Assembly: GCA_014607495.2 (NCBI GenBank)
Contig: CP053172.1
Coordinates: forward strand, 4,478,888 to 4,542,887
DNA from: Carposina sasakii
Taxonomy: Eukaryota; Arthropoda; Insecta; Lepidoptera; Carposinidae
DNA: 64,000 bases
Direction: 5' to 3'
The notes under the pieces were generated by a model, which saw only the letters and a program-made list of their open reading frames with translations, made no database searches and was not told where the DNA came from. How positions within the stretch are numbered: position 1 is the stretch's first letter; each line of letters starts with the position of its first letter. Positions 1-9,642 of this stretch are shown here, piece by piece. Made by a program: the position numbers and the translations under genes.

Positions 1-459
1 TAATAATAAAAAACGGTAGTTTTGCAAAATTTTCATTTTCTTTTCGCTTTTGAATCATAGTCTGAAGTCAGTTTATTAATATTTTCTTGGCTGGCACTTA
101 AGCTGTATAAAAGAATCGGAGATACAAAATATAAATAAGACCAGCGCCAGCCCGCGGTTTCGTTTGCGCATACTTTAGAGCTTTTTCTTTTCTCGTTCCC
201 GTGTTAATTTCAAGAATAAAAGAAAACTAAATTAATTATCATATCAACTATCTGTCAGTGAAAGTTCAATCGAAATCGGTACAGCTGATTCAGAGATTAG
301 TTGGAACAAACAAACAGAAAAATATTCTAAAAAGGATATTTATTTTAAATTAAATTATATTAATGTATCGTGTATAAATCCATATGTATTGATTAAAAAG
401 AGGTTTTTGAATATTACAAGTAACTGCCCAATTTTATTTTTTATCTTTAAATAGATGTA
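1..459. other. no gene seen (karst intron)
   Basis: AT-rich sequence downstream, in gene direction, of the last visible karst exon. No splice-bounded coding segment or recognisable repeat was found. Confidence 0.4.
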
Positions 460-832
460 TACAGGTGTTTTTTCGTTGCCACCCTTAACGAAGGGTACGT
501 ACTCTACCTATATACATCAAATAAAGTAAGTTTATGCCAAAAAAAAAAAATGCTGGGAAATGATGTAAATTTTTTTGAATTGTTTTTTACTACTTGATCG
601 GGCGAAATTTATAGTGTCCAGTGTTTATGTTAGTTTTTTCATAGGCAGATATTAATTATTTCTCATGAAAAAATCTTGCTACACGCGTCAATGAGCATTT
701 ATGCAGAAAAACGCAGTCTATTTACTCAACTTTGGACCAGACACTTCCCAGGTATGCTTCCATGGAGAAAAATGATCGTGATGATGAGGAGATTCCGTAG
801 TTTTCGGGAACGTTGACGATCAAAAATCACCC
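460..832 (+). repeat. MITE-B copy 1
   Basis: First of seven copies of a roughly 375-390 bp non-coding element. It opens with TACAGG-TG-TTTTT and closes with AAAAATCACCC, so the ends are short inverted repeats. Internal landmarks shared by all copies are AACGAAGGGTACG, AAATTTATAGTGTC and GAAAAATGATCGTGATGATG. Relative to the copy at 3451 it lacks a short internal piece near 737 and its right end has decayed. Probably a non-autonomous DNA transposon. Confidence 0.75.
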
Positions 833-860
833 ACACACAATGATAATTACTTTTACTTAC

Positions 861-991
861 CTAGCAAGTATATCAGCAGAAATCGCCTCATGTTTCTTGA
901 CAGTGGCGTCGACTTGTGCCAGATTGGATCCGTAGCGAGGGTCTGACAGTACTTGGATCATCTCTTTTAGATAGCCTTTACGGAGCACCAA
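861..991 (-). CDS. kst: beta-heavy spectrin (karst), ninth visible coding exon
   Basis: On the minus strand this exon lies between a CCCCAG acceptor and a GTAAGT donor. It encodes about 43 residues including GYLKEMIQVLSDPRYGSNL and VKKHEAISADI. This is the segment after the first helix of the first spectrin repeat and matches insect beta-heavy spectrin rather than the conventional beta chain. It ends in phase 2 (AG of an Arg codon), so the gene continues beyond position 1. It joins in frame to the exon at 2010-2235. Confidence 0.92.
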
Positions 992-1200
992 CTGGGGAAG
1001 AAATATAATTAATTAATAACTTAGTTATAGACCGCGCCTCGGCAAGCGTAGCGTGTAGGTGACCTGATACATATTTATATATATCTATATGTGTATTTAT
1101 ATTTATTAATACTAAACAGATACACTATATTTCATATATATGTACACCTACAAGAAGACAAGCATTACACACATCATAGTCATACATTCGCAACACTATA

Positions 1201-1688
1201 TTTAACGCACAAGCAACGCCGCGCGATATCCGTAGTTCAGCAAAACTGCTGACGGCGCCAAACGTGATCGCGCCACACCACGCTGCTCATGCGCTGGTAC
1301 CTCCAGTCGTCCGAGGACTGTGACGCAGAGTCCACGCCACCCTGTACCGCGACGACCCACATACGCGAGTGCCGCTACGCCACTGGTGGCCTATTTATAT
1401 ATATATGTGTTGTGTATGTACTTTCGTGTCTGTGAACTTTCTTCTGTCTTTGTGTACTTTCACTCTTCTCCTTCTGACTTTCTGTGTTGTGGTAATATAT
1501 TCATTTACTGCTGAAGCTGAAGTTTCCTTCACGCCGCCACAACCTACCTAGTGACCTCAATCATCACCACTAAAGCGTTGGGCGCCCTCCGGCCAGATGG
1601 ACCAAAGACTTAATGAGGACGGCTGGTAGTGACTGGATGGTGAAATTTCTGACTAAAATAAAGCTTTCATTCATTCATTCATTCATGT
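1201..1688 (+). repeat. possible LINE 3' end with TTCA tail
   Basis: A GC-rich block (1201-1400) is followed by a pyrimidine-rich stretch. A segment at 1575-1650 resembles the 3' end of the RTE-like reverse transcriptases seen elsewhere in the window (GAGGACGGCTGGTAGTGACT is nearly shared with 9540-9560). It ends in AAAATAAAGC and about four TTCA units, as expected of a retroposed tail. The two ORFs of 60-64 codons here are not convincing genes. Confidence 0.4.
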
Positions 1689-2009
1689 GTATGTATGTCG
1701 CTAGTAACTTTGTAGTAAAGTAGGTACATGGTAAATTTAGACTGACAGAACCATGTGAAGAATGACATGTCTACGATATTTAGTCGCAAGCTCGAGTTCT
1801 ACATTTTCTTTTAGCTCAAGCCGCACCGCATATGTACCCTACCCTAGAAATTAAAATGAGAGACAGCCGGATCCCACAAAGGATCCCTTGAACTATTCCG
1901 TCCTACCTTGGTGTGGAACTTGTGGGCACGAGGCGCTGCTGCACCCATACCCTACCCTAGGAGTGTCTATATCCTAACCCAGAAACCGAAATGAGAGACA
2001 GCAGCCTAC

Positions 2010-2235
2010 CTTGGTGTGGAACTTGTAGTTGAGGGTCTCGAGGCGCTGCTGCCGCAGCAGCTCCTCCCGCAGCGCCAGCTCCCGGGCATGTTCAGCCTGC
2101 TCCAGACGCTGCCAGGCTCGCTCCAGGTCCTGCGGCAGCTGCGACTCCAGGGGGGCCCAGGCTTCGCCGACCAGGCTCTTGTTCATTGTGTTTATGTCGA
2201 AGTAGAGCGCTTCGATTTCGGAGCGCTCTTTGTAC
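2010..2235 (-). CDS. kst: beta-heavy spectrin (karst), eighth visible coding exon
   Basis: Acceptor TTTCAG at the high-coordinate end, donor AAG|GTAGGC at the low end. The exon begins by completing a Lys codon, then encodes YKERSEIEALYFDINTMNKS and later ERAWQRLEQAEHARELALRE. This is the linker after the second CH domain and the helix opening the first spectrin repeat, as in karst. The part between the two motifs is less conserved. It ends in phase 0 and joins the exon at 861-991. Confidence 0.93.
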
Positions 2236-2319
2236 CTGAAACATGATTATGATGACGACCGATTACGATCATGGCGAACCTAGATTTAATTTTATTATGA
2301 TGAAAATCTATATTTTGGT

Positions 2320-2840
2320 TTAATGTGCCTCGCAAAGCACATAAAACTGTTGGCCCTGCGTCTAACCTCTCTCCGGTCGTGTCGGCTTTCCGTCTCATCG
2401 GCCCCCTGATTACGTAAAAGCAATAGCAAAGCCGCGTGATCGCGATAATCTCGGGTGTGCGTGCGCGCCCCGCGCTTCGCACCGCGCCCCGCACCTCGCC
2501 CCGCAACACGCCTCGCACCTCGCCCCGCACCTCGCCCCGCACCCTGCACCTCGCCCCGTGCCTTGCCCCGCGCCCCACACCTCGCCCCGTGCGCCGCATC
2601 TCGCCCTACACCTCGCTACGCACCTCGCCCCGCGCCCCAATCCTCGCCCAACACACACTCAAGATTATCGCAATCGCAAGGCTTCAACTTTACTATTGCT
2701 TTTACGTAATCAGGGGCGGACTGTGCGAGTAACGGAATAGAGAGTGCATCTGTGTTTGCGCACACACTTGTGCACTATAATATATCTTGCGCACCCGTCT
2801 AATCTCCGTACTGACCGCCTTATAGGTAGACGCGAGGTTT
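2320..2840 (+). repeat. dispersed repeat, interrupted by an R5 element
   Basis: The sequence around CTCTCCGGTCGTGTCGG and CGTCTCATCGG, continued after the insertion by GTAACGGAATAGAGAGTGCA, is repeated almost continuously at 56108-56300. The 56 kb copy has no insertion, so it shows the empty site. This region lies in the karst intron between 2235 and 4173. Confidence 0.75.
2402..2716. mobile_element. R5 palindromic element with GC-rich minisatellite core
   Basis: The ends are inverted repeats of roughly 40-50 bp with mismatches (CCCCCTGATTACGTAAAAGC and its complement GCTTTTACGTAATCAGGGG). CGG directly flanks both sides (2399-2401 and 2717-2719), read as a 3-bp target duplication. The interior at about 2465-2640 is a degenerate tandem array of CTCGCCCCGCAC-like 11-12-mers. 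Long Arg/Pro/Ala-rich ORFs on both strands here come from the tandem repeat and are not genes. Confidence 0.75.
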
Positions 2841-3186
2841 TATAGTGGTATATTTATAAAAAGTGGCACGAGTCAATCTATTTAAACGTAATAACTGCAT
2901 TAGACTAGATTTTAAAACTTGGATCTTATGTTATCACTATAAGGCTCGACTTCGCTTGTAATAATTTATGTCAATAGACGCCCAGCCATACATTTGAGCT
3001 TCTATTTGTCGTGCCATATTTTGAGCGCTCTCACTGAATCTAGAAATAATTTCATGTAAGCCCCTAAGGTATGAAAAGTAGATAGTAGCCGATTCTCAGG
3101 CCTACTGAAATGCACATAAAATTTCATACAAGCCGGCTCGGAGGAGTATGGTAACTAACATTGTGACACAAGAATTTTATATACTA

Positions 3187-3450
3187 TACAGGGTGTAACA
3201 AAAGGGGTATGTTAAGCGAAAAGCTATGTAAATAGACCACTATAGAGAACCTATTTCCAAAATTTGAGACTCGAAATCACATGTTTATTTTTCAAGATTG
3301 TATGAACATTCCTGACTTATTTAGGGATTCTCCATACTAAATGGAAAAATAAACATGTGATTAGGTGTCTGAAATTTTGTGGGTAAGTTCCTTTTAGTGG
3401 GCTATTGACATAGCTTTTCGCTTAACATACCCCTTTTGTTACATCCTGTA
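3187..3450. mobile_element. MITE-A copy 1 (snapback)
   Basis: About 264 bp. The two halves are near inverted copies: TACAGGGTGTAACAAAAGGG at the left pairs with CCCTTTTGTTACATCCTGTA at the right, and TTAAGCGAAAAGCTATGTAA with its complement further in. No coding capacity. It abuts MITE-B copy 2. Two other copies lie at about 4404-4640 and 57211-57456. Confidence 0.75.
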
Positions 3451-3838
3451 TATGGATGTCTTTTCGTTGCCACCCTTAACGAAGGGTACCTACGTACTCT
3501 ATACATCAAATAAAGTAAGTTTATGCCAAAAAAAAATGCTGGGAAACGATGTAAATTTTTTAAAAAACAATAATTTACTTGATCGGTTGAAATTTATAGT
3601 GTCCAGTGTTTATGCCAGTTTTTTCATAGACAGTTATTAATTATATCTCGTGAAAAAATCTTGCTACGCGCGTCAATGTGCATTTATGCAGAAAAACGCA
3701 GTCTATTTACTCAACTTTGGACCCTAATATCTTGGGAACCAGACACTTCCCAGGTATGCTTCCATGGAGAAAAATGATCGTGATGATGAGGAGATTCCGT
3801 AGTTTTCGGTGACGTTAACGATCAAAAATCACCCTGTA
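3451..3838 (+). repeat. MITE-B copy 2
   Basis: Nearly full-length copy with the shared AACGAAGGGTAC and ATGATCGTGATGATG landmarks, ending AAAAATCACCCTGTA. Its left terminus is degraded where it meets MITE-A. A 62-codon ORF starting at 3452 lies wholly inside it and is discounted. Confidence 0.75.
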
Positions 3839-3867
3839 TACAGTTATTGACTATCACAAATAAATAA

Positions 3868-4140
3868 TTATAAAATTATTAATAAAGAAAATTTGTCACC
3901 CGAGTGGGAATCGAACCCACGACCGCTGCAAACCGTGCCAGCCGCTATAACCACTAAGCCACCGGGTCAATTACTCGGATGACGAATTTTACCATCTCTT
4001 TTCTAAATTGCATATTGGCAACGTTATTTTTCATCCCGATAGCTATATATAAGCCAAATCTCGGCAAACAAAGCTGAATCCCTCAGCACAATGTTTAAAG
4101 ATGAAACGATCAACCATATCCTAAGGGATTATATGAAATA
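3868..4140 (-). repeat. SINE-2 copy (tRNA-derived)
   Basis: Read on the minus strand, the head resembles a tRNA gene: GACCCGGTGGCTTAGTGG (A-box region) and GGGTTCGATTCCCACTCGGG (B box and acceptor side). It lies between karst exons. The non-tRNA body (AATTACTCGGATGACGAATT side) recurs at 6140, 39885, 51848 and 59223. Confidence 0.7.
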
Positions 4141-4172
4141 AATAATTGCTAAAGACACAATAAAACACTGAC

Positions 4173-4360
4173 TTAGGCGGCTTCTCAATAGTGCGATACT
4201 GTTTAAACGCGAGCAACAATCGCTGTATTCCGTCCAAGGAGTTCGGAAGGTCGCGTCCGTTAAGCTCGTCTATCTTCAGTCGGATCCACTCCAGTAACGC
4301 GGTGAAGAGGCGACTGTATTCTGCCTTGCGACCGTCGCATTCCATTAGCTGACCGATTAT
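4173..4360 (-). CDS. kst: beta-heavy spectrin (karst), seventh visible coding exon
   Basis: Acceptor TTTTCCAG at 4361 and donor GTCAGT below 4173, which is non-consensus at +3 but keeps the frame. It encodes IIGQLMECDGRKAEYSRL, then RDLPNSLDGIQRLLLAFKQY and RTIEKPPK. These are hallmarks of the region just after the second CH domain in beta-type spectrins. It ends in phase 2 and the next exon supplies G to complete Lys. Confidence 0.93.
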
Positions 4361-4403
4361 CTGGAAAAGTATATATAAAAATTATTAATAAAGAAATTAA
4401 AAA

Positions 4404-4640
4404 AGAAAGGGCATGTTAAGCGAAAAGCTATGTAAATAGCCCACTGTAGAGAACCTATTTCCAAAATTTTACACCCGAAATCACTTCTTTATTTTAGAAG
4501 ATTGTATGAACATTCCTGAGTTGTTCAGGAATTCTCCATACTATCTGAAAAAATAGACATGTGATTTCGAGTAAAAAATTTTGTGGATAGGTTCCTTTTA
4601 GTGGGCTATTTACATAGCTTTTCGCTTAACATACCCTGTA
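4404..4640. mobile_element. MITE-A copy 2
   Basis: Inverted-repeat element like 3187-3450, with TTAAGCGAAAAGCTATGTAA near the left and its complement at 4610-4630, ending CATACCCTGTA. The left tip is eroded. It fits almost exactly in the 322-bp intron between karst exons 4173-4360 and 4683-4795. Confidence 0.7.
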
Positions 4641-4682
4641 TATTATTATGCGGTGTGGGTGTGTATATATATATATACTTAC

Positions 4683-4795
4683 GTTGGCGATCCGGCGCCC
4701 GCTCTTCTGTTCTGTCTTCATCCTCGCGAAGGTGTGATAGTAGCTCGCTACATACGTCATCACGGATTTCTCGTCAGGTCGTGTTTGGTCCACGT
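4683..4795 (-). CDS. kst: beta-heavy spectrin (karst), sixth visible coding exon
   Basis: Acceptor CCCTAG, donor AAC|GTAAGT. It encodes the end of the second CH domain: RPDEKSVMTYVASYYHTFAR followed by MKTEQKSGRRIAN. This stretch is strongly conserved in beta spectrins. The first two bases complete an Asp codon begun in the exon at 5804-5919, and it ends in phase 0. Confidence 0.95.
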
Positions 4796-4870
4796 CTAGG
4801 GAAATAGTACCAGTTAGTAATATAACGGGTAATCTAATACTATACAACTCATACCTACACATCGCCCTAC

Positions 4871-4875
<5 letters not shown>

Positions 4876-4905
<30 letters not shown>

Positions 4906-5060
4906 GCCTATTGCAGTCCACTGCTGGACGAAGGGGCACGCCACAAGACTGCCATGGGAGGTATTTGCCCATGGACACCGCAGTTTGTATTTTGGACTAT
5001 GTTGTCAACACGGGAGGCGCTGCTGCCCACCTCCCGGGAACCCTTAATCGCCTCGTACGA
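4876..5060 (-). repeat. RTE-like LINE 3' tail
   Basis: A run of about ten CAT/ATC triplets (4876-4907) is followed by CCTATTGCAGTCCACTGCTGGACG. Read on the minus strand this is a reverse-transcriptase 3' end and UTR finishing in an ATG-triplet tail. The 5' side shows GGGAGGCGCTGCTGCCCACC, shared with the tails near 9690, 47290, 58580 and 61090. It is severely 5'-truncated. Confidence 0.65.
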
Positions 5061-5454
5061 TACCCACGGGCGGACATGTGGTGGTACGAATTCTACTCTG
5101 CCGGCACCACGCGGTCCTTCAATAAAACGAGCAAAATACATACATAGTGTTTTTGTTGGCACCGTTGACGAGCGGTACGCACTCTATACTTACATTAAAT
5201 AAAGTTTTTTTTTTTCTAATTAAATCTGCAATCAGCTCTAGCTATAAGCAGGTTTGTTGAGGAAAGTTGCGTGTCAGTTGGAGTGTGTCCTTCAGTAAGG
5301 ACATCTCCTCTTCGTACACATAAAGTAAAGTACAAATAAGGTAAAGTTCTGTTTCGTAAAGTGTCTTTCTAATTTCTTTTATTCTGACGCGCTGCTATGT
5401 AAACCACCGATTTTAGATGTATAATATACACCGCCAGGTTTAGCTTAACTTATG

Positions 5455-5780
5455 TAGATATCTAGTGACATGTAGATATCTAGTGACATGTAGATATCTA
5501 GTGACATGTAGATTGTCGTGTAGCAACAGTTATGTAGGAGTTTGTAGCCTACCTAATAAATATATATAATACCTACCTAACGAAATAAAGCGGTCGCGGA
5601 GCGCGGTTACTGAATGCGACGAGATATCTAGTGATATGTAGATATCTAGTGATATGTGGATATCTGGTGATATGTGGATATCTAGTGATATGTGGATATC
5701 TAGTGATATGTGGATATCTAGTGATATGTAGATATCTAGTGATATGTAGATATCTAGTGACATATAGATATCTAGTGATG
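5455..5780. repeat. 18-bp minisatellite (GTAGATATCTAGTGACAT)
   Basis: Tandem 18-mers of the form GTAGATATCTAGTGACAT or GTGGATATCTAGTGATAT: three units at 5455-5510, then about nine from 5630 to 5780, separated by about 110 bp of non-repeated sequence. Because 18 is a multiple of 3, open frames with repeated SLDIYI, TRYLHI or GYLVIC words arise on both strands; these are not genes. The array ends about 20 bp from the donor site of karst exon 5804-5919. Confidence 0.85.
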
Positions 5781-5803
5781 TCTACAGTTCCAAAGGACCT
5801 TAC

Positions 5804-5919
5804 CTTCGGCATCAAGCAGCCTTGGTATCCCGAGATGGTTTTCCGCCATGTCGAAGGCATGGTTAAGGGTCTCCACGTGCTCTGTCACCGGCACTTCTGA
5901 CCAGCGGAACAGGTCTGGC
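5804..5919 (-). CDS. kst: beta-heavy spectrin (karst), fifth visible coding exon
   Basis: Acceptor TTCCTCAG and donor GAAG|GTAAGG. It encodes RPDLFRWSEVP, then VETLNHAFDMAENHLGIPRL and LDAE, the middle of the second CH domain. It starts by completing the Arg codon opened at 7211 and ends in phase 1. The minisatellite at 5455-5780 lies immediately beyond its donor in the intron. Confidence 0.94.
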
Positions 5920-6139
5920 CTGAGGAAGAAAATACATAGTGTTAGCTGAAGAGAAAACTATTAACTAGGACCATCACTGACCGCTTCCGTCCTCTGATTA
6001 CCTAATTTACAATAGTAAAGCCGGAGCAATCAAAATATTTGCAAGCCACAATTTTGGCAAAACATGTCTCTGCTCTAATAATGTAGGTGTAAGGTAATAA
6101 TAACCTTGTTGTAACATTTTTTGAGCAAATAAATAATCT

Positions 6140-6424
6140 TATAAAATTATTAATAAAGAAATGGAAAAAATTCCTCACCCGGGTGGGAATCGAACCCACG
6201 ACCTCTGCATTCCGTGCCAGCGCTCTTACCACTGAGCCACCGGGTCAATTACTCGGATGACGAATTTTACCATCTCTTTTTGAAATTACACTCTTGGAAA
6301 CGTTATTTTTTCATCCCGATAGCTATACACTAGCCAAATCTCGGCAAACAAAGCTGAATCCCTCAGCACTATGTTTTAATGATGAAACGATCAACCATAT
6401 CCTAACGGATTATATTAAATAAAT
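6140..6424 (-). repeat. SINE-2 copy
   Basis: Near duplicate of 3868-4140. On the minus strand it has a tRNA-like head with GGTTCGATTCCCACCCGGG, and on the plus strand the body GATGACGAATTTTACC and CAAAGCTGAATCCCTCAGCA. It is not a functional tRNA gene: no complete cloverleaf is evident and the module is dispersed. Confidence 0.7.
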
Positions 6425-6649
6425 AATCATTTCTATTTTATTCGGCAATGCGATAGCGAAAATTGAGAATGTGTCCTCCCGCGCCCCGCACCGTAACTGG
6501 TGAACAGTGAGTGTGTAATTCTGTCACTTCTCTTTGGGGTATAAAGGGCGTAACTTATGTATGTACCTATATGTACGTACATATTTACACTGCAGAGGCG
6601 CATTCGGTTATACAGTTGCACCCATACTTTCAAATCGTTTAGGCGCTTA

Positions 6650-6765
6650 AGGTCAAAAGCGCAAAATGACAAACGATGGCAAATTATCAAAAGAGCAAAA
6701 TGTCAAAAGCGCACAAAGTCAAAAGCGCAAAATGTCAAAGGCGCATAATGTCAAAAATCCTACTT
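6650..6765. repeat. short tandem repeat, GTCAAAAGCGCAAAAT type
   Basis: Five to six imperfect copies of a roughly 14-16 bp unit reading TCAAAAGCGCAAAATG. The ORF of Lys/Ser/Gln-rich words over it is a repeat artefact. Confidence 0.6.
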
Positions 6766-7210
6766 ATGAAGTTAATCATTGCGTTGTCAATTTTAGTAAC
6801 AATCAGCAAAAAGTTGTGATTACCACACTTGCTCGCTTACATAAATGGATACCGACGATATATACTCTAAAGTGGCTGGGCAAGTCCGTTTTCTTTAAAA
6901 GTGAAATTAATTGAAAATTACCACATCACATGACCACCATAAATTTTACTTATGTTACTTTTTAGGGTTCTACCTCGCAACGTACAAACGGAACCCTTAT
7001 AGGATCACTTTGTTGTCCGTACGTCTGTCAAGAGCCTTTTTCTCAGGAACGCGTGCAGGTATTAGGCTGAAATTTACATGAAATATCACAGCAAATCTAA
7101 TGTCACTACGAGCTGTGGAAAAATCAAACTTGTAAGCCAACGTAATCAAAAGATTGGTCTCGCGAACTATCATTCTATAGGTAGTATTTCGATAGGTAAG
7201 TACCACATAC

Positions 7211-7368
7211 CTGTGCGCATGTATAAGCGCATTAAACCCGAGTCCGGAGCGCCACGAGTCGGTAAAGTTGTGTATATGAACGCCCTGGTAACCGCTCGTC
7301 TTGCGCTGGCACCATAGGAGGAGAGCGTCTTTTGCCGACTTCTTTTCCGAGGATTCGTTCTCTTCATC
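7211..7368 (-). CDS. kst: beta-heavy spectrin (karst), fourth visible coding exon
   Basis: Acceptor GATTGCAG, donor ACAG|GTATGT. It encodes [20 protein letters not shown], then the start of the second CH domain with [19 protein letters not shown]. The acidic DEENESSEK linker is typical of beta-heavy spectrin and differs from the conventional beta chain linker as I know it. It ends in phase 2. Confidence 0.95.
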
Positions 7369-7380
7369 CTGCAATCAAGG

Positions 7381-7611
7381 TTCACACACTTAACAACACG
7401 TTAATCTAGTCGCACACTAAGATCTCTGAGGTCTTGTGTCGTGGTTAGTAAGCAACGGTATATCAATACATAGATAAGTATAGAAACATCCATTACTCGG
7501 AAACAAACATCGATATTCCTCATAATTTGATATGAGTTGCAACTACTGGGATTCGAACCCACCTATGGCGTCGCAGGCAGGGTCACTACCTACTACACCA
7601 ATCGGCCGTCA
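7381..7611 (-). repeat. SINE-1 copy (tRNA-derived)
   Basis: On the minus strand the head begins TGACGGCCGATTGGTGTAGT and contains GGTTCGAATCCC, like RNA polymerase III A and B boxes. The tail side carries CACGACACAAGACC. Other copies: 14040, 41939, 47841, 51232 (plus) and 53229. It sits just upstream of karst exon 7211-7368 in the intron, in the same orientation as the gene. Confidence 0.75.
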
Positions 7612-7659
7612 GGCTATGGGCATGGATATTCTACTCTACCTTGCTAAAAGTACACTCAC

Positions 7660-7776
7660 CACATCAATCTCGATCTCCTGTATCTGAAAGCGGAGGATGA
7701 TGGTCCAGATCAGACCGAGGATGAGGCGAGGGTTTCCGTCCACTATGTCTTCTGCCCCTATCGATTCGAGGCGGAC
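7660..7776 (-). CDS. kst: beta-heavy spectrin (karst), third visible coding exon
   Basis: Acceptor TCTTCAG, donor GTG|GTGAGT, 39 codons in phase 0 at both ends. It encodes [20 protein letters not shown] and [15 protein letters not shown], the end of the first CH domain and part of its actin-binding surface. This is among the most conserved sequence in beta-type spectrins. Confidence 0.96.
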
Positions 7777-7797
7777 CTGAAGAGATAATGTTCATTG

Positions 7798-8085
7798 TTA
7801 CAATAGATAATAATATTCTTCTATGCTGCTCTGGGAGTGTGTATAATACTACAGCTGCTTCTCTTTCCGGGCACACTGTACAAGTCAGTAGAGGGACAAG
7901 AGGGTCTTGGTGTTTTGTAGGCGATGGGCTGACCACCTGTCACTACTAACCGAACTTGTACATCTCAACTATACCCTCAAAATTGGTCAGAAGTGGCACC
8001 ATGTGGTTCTTTCGGCCCTTGGTGCTCTGCCTACTTCGTAAGGGATAAAGGCGTGATTATATGATTATGTATGTATGTATGTAGA
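7798..8085 (+). repeat. R6 dispersed repeat
   Basis: Non-coding repeat with CTCTTCTATGCTGCTCTGGGAG-like and GGGCACACTGTACAAGTCAG segments, GGGCTGACCACCTGTCACTA, and an end near GGGATAAAGGCGTGATTATA followed by GTAT tetranucleotides. Copies in either orientation are at 15736, 16540, 39565, 58158 and 59823. It was probably mobilised by a LINE; class not established. Confidence 0.65.
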
Positions 8086-8104
8086 TAGTAATAAATATTC
8101 ACAA

Positions 8105-8222
8105 ATCATTCATTAGTTACACCCGAGAAGGGTTGGCAGGTCAGGCAAGCAGCCGGCCGTAAAAATGCCAAAACTTTGGCATTTATGGCATATTCCCATA
8201 ACTATTGGGATATGGGCAGGAA
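8105..8222 (+). repeat. SINE-3, 3' half
   Basis: Matches the body and tail of the SINE at 19586-19847: CGAGAAGGGTTGGC, GGCCGTAAAAATGCCAAAAC and the tail GGGCAGGAAGATGA. The tRNA-like head is missing, so it is a 5'-truncated copy. Confidence 0.6.
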
Positions 8223-8250
8223 GATGACGAATAAACACATTAACCAAGTC

Positions 8251-8436
8251 CAGTGGTTCCCAAAGTGGTCCAGGTGGACCCCCAGGCATCCACAGGATAC
8301 TCGATGGGGGTCTACGTTGGCGTGAAAAAATGAAGGTTCACAATTAATTCGTATGTGGTGTAGGCCTGTAGGGGGTCCACCAGAATCAGTTAATTTTTGA
8401 AAGGGGTCTATGAGAAAAAGAGTTTGGGAACCTCTG
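8251..8436. mobile_element. hAT-type MITE, CAGTGGTTCCCAAA
   Basis: 186 bp with terminal inverted repeats CAGTGGTTCCCAAAGT and GTTTGGGAACCTCTG. Eight-base flanks ACCAAGTC (8243-8250) and ACCTAGTC (8437-8444) fit a hAT target duplication with one mismatch. A damaged inverted copy lies at about 19130-19294. Confidence 0.75.
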
Positions 8437-9271
8437 ACCTAGTCTCATACTAAGATCGCTAAGGTTTTGTATCGTGTGTACTAAGCAACGGTATATAAAT
8501 ACATAGGTTAGTCACTAATGATACCTAATGCCGGTCGGAATGGAGGTTGTTGGGGGAGGCCTATGTTCAGTAGTGGACTTCTCATGGATGCTAATGACGA
8601 TGATACTGACGCGGAGCTTCACTGGAATACATCAGCTGCAATTCAGGCATTGCCTGATGAGATTATTATGTGATTGTGTAACTTAGTAGATTAGATTAAT
8701 AAAAACTGCATTTAATTTCACCTTTTGGAACAGAATTACAATTAAGTGTCTTATATCTATTTTAAAAGTTATAGTATTGCCTACTCGTATTTATAATACC
8801 AAAACAGACCGAATAACATGACATAATTTTCACAAACATTCAGCTTAACATATTTACCTATAACCAAGTTTGATACCATACAAAAATAAACTAAAAGTTC
8901 ATACTAATACAGTTGAATATCTAAAACGGCAATGAACGGTGAAACCCGTATTGTCCGCGCATTTATTTGGCTTCCGCAGTTTATTTCATAGAGTAAGGGA
9001 TAGTTTCACAATGCGAAAGTATAATATTATGTTATTATTATAAAACTTACTACACTAAATGACACTAAATTTAGTCAATGTTTAGCTTAAAAGATGGCTG
9101 AATCCTTTTGTGATAACACAGACATGATATAAAAAAGAAATTGTAAGGGTTGTCTCTTTTTTGTACTAAGACAGTGCAATATCCTACTTTAAAATAAAGC
9201 GAGGTTTTCAGTACATTTGCCATGTGGGGTGGTTAGAGTAAAATAGCACCACCCCATACCGACCATAGCCG

Positions 9272-9640
9272 AGACGTGGAACATGACGGTGGGGCTGGCT
9301 CACCGATTGCATATCACTCAGAGAGCTATGGAAAGGTCAAGCTCGGAATCTCACTAATGGATAAAGTCCGAAACGAGATTGTCCGGCAGAAGACCAAAGT
9401 GACAGACATAGTCCCGAAATGTAGCAGACTGAAGTGGCAGTGGGCAGGTCACATCTGTCGTAGAACTGATGGACGGTGGAGTAAACGGGTTCTCGAATGG
9501 AGATCGCGCCTCGGCAAGCGTAGCGTAGCGATGACTTAAAGAGGACGGCTGGTAGTCACTGGATGGCAAAAACGGGAGATCGAGCCATGTGGCGTACACT
9601 GGGGGAGGCCTACGTCCAGCAGTTGACTGCAATAGGCTGA
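9272..9640 (+). pseudogene. RTE-like LINE, 3' end of reverse transcriptase ORF
   Basis: The frame from 9276 encodes LKWQWAGHICRRTDGRWSKR and VLEWRSRLGKRS, the C-terminal region of RTE-type reverse transcriptases in Lepidoptera. The downstream GLGEAYVQQ-like end lies in another frame after a shift near 9530, then GACTGCAATAGGCTGA closes the unit. The catalytic domains are absent, so it is a 5'-truncated dead copy. Confidence 0.7.
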
Positions 9641-9642
9641 CG

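Noticed and set aside
2192..2740. Arg/Pro/Ala-rich ORFs on both strands
   Set aside because: Products of the GC-rich tandem repeat inside an R5 element, with no domain or splice context.
5455..5780. CRISPR-like array
   Set aside because: Units are contiguous with no unique spacers, and the genome is eukaryotic.
5530..5900. Three overlapping ORFs of 77-95 codons with repeated SLDIYI, TRYLHI and GYLVIC words
   Set aside because: They arise from the 18-bp minisatellite on both strands; only 5804-5919 (minus, karst frame) is coding.
6180..6245. tRNA gene
   Set aside because: Polymerase III-like boxes are present but the sequence is a dispersed SINE head with a non-tRNA body; the same holds for the other SINE-1, -2 and -3 copies.
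7664..7936. 90-codon minus-strand ORF
   Set aside because: It is out of frame with karst exon 7660-7776 and runs into the R6 repeat.
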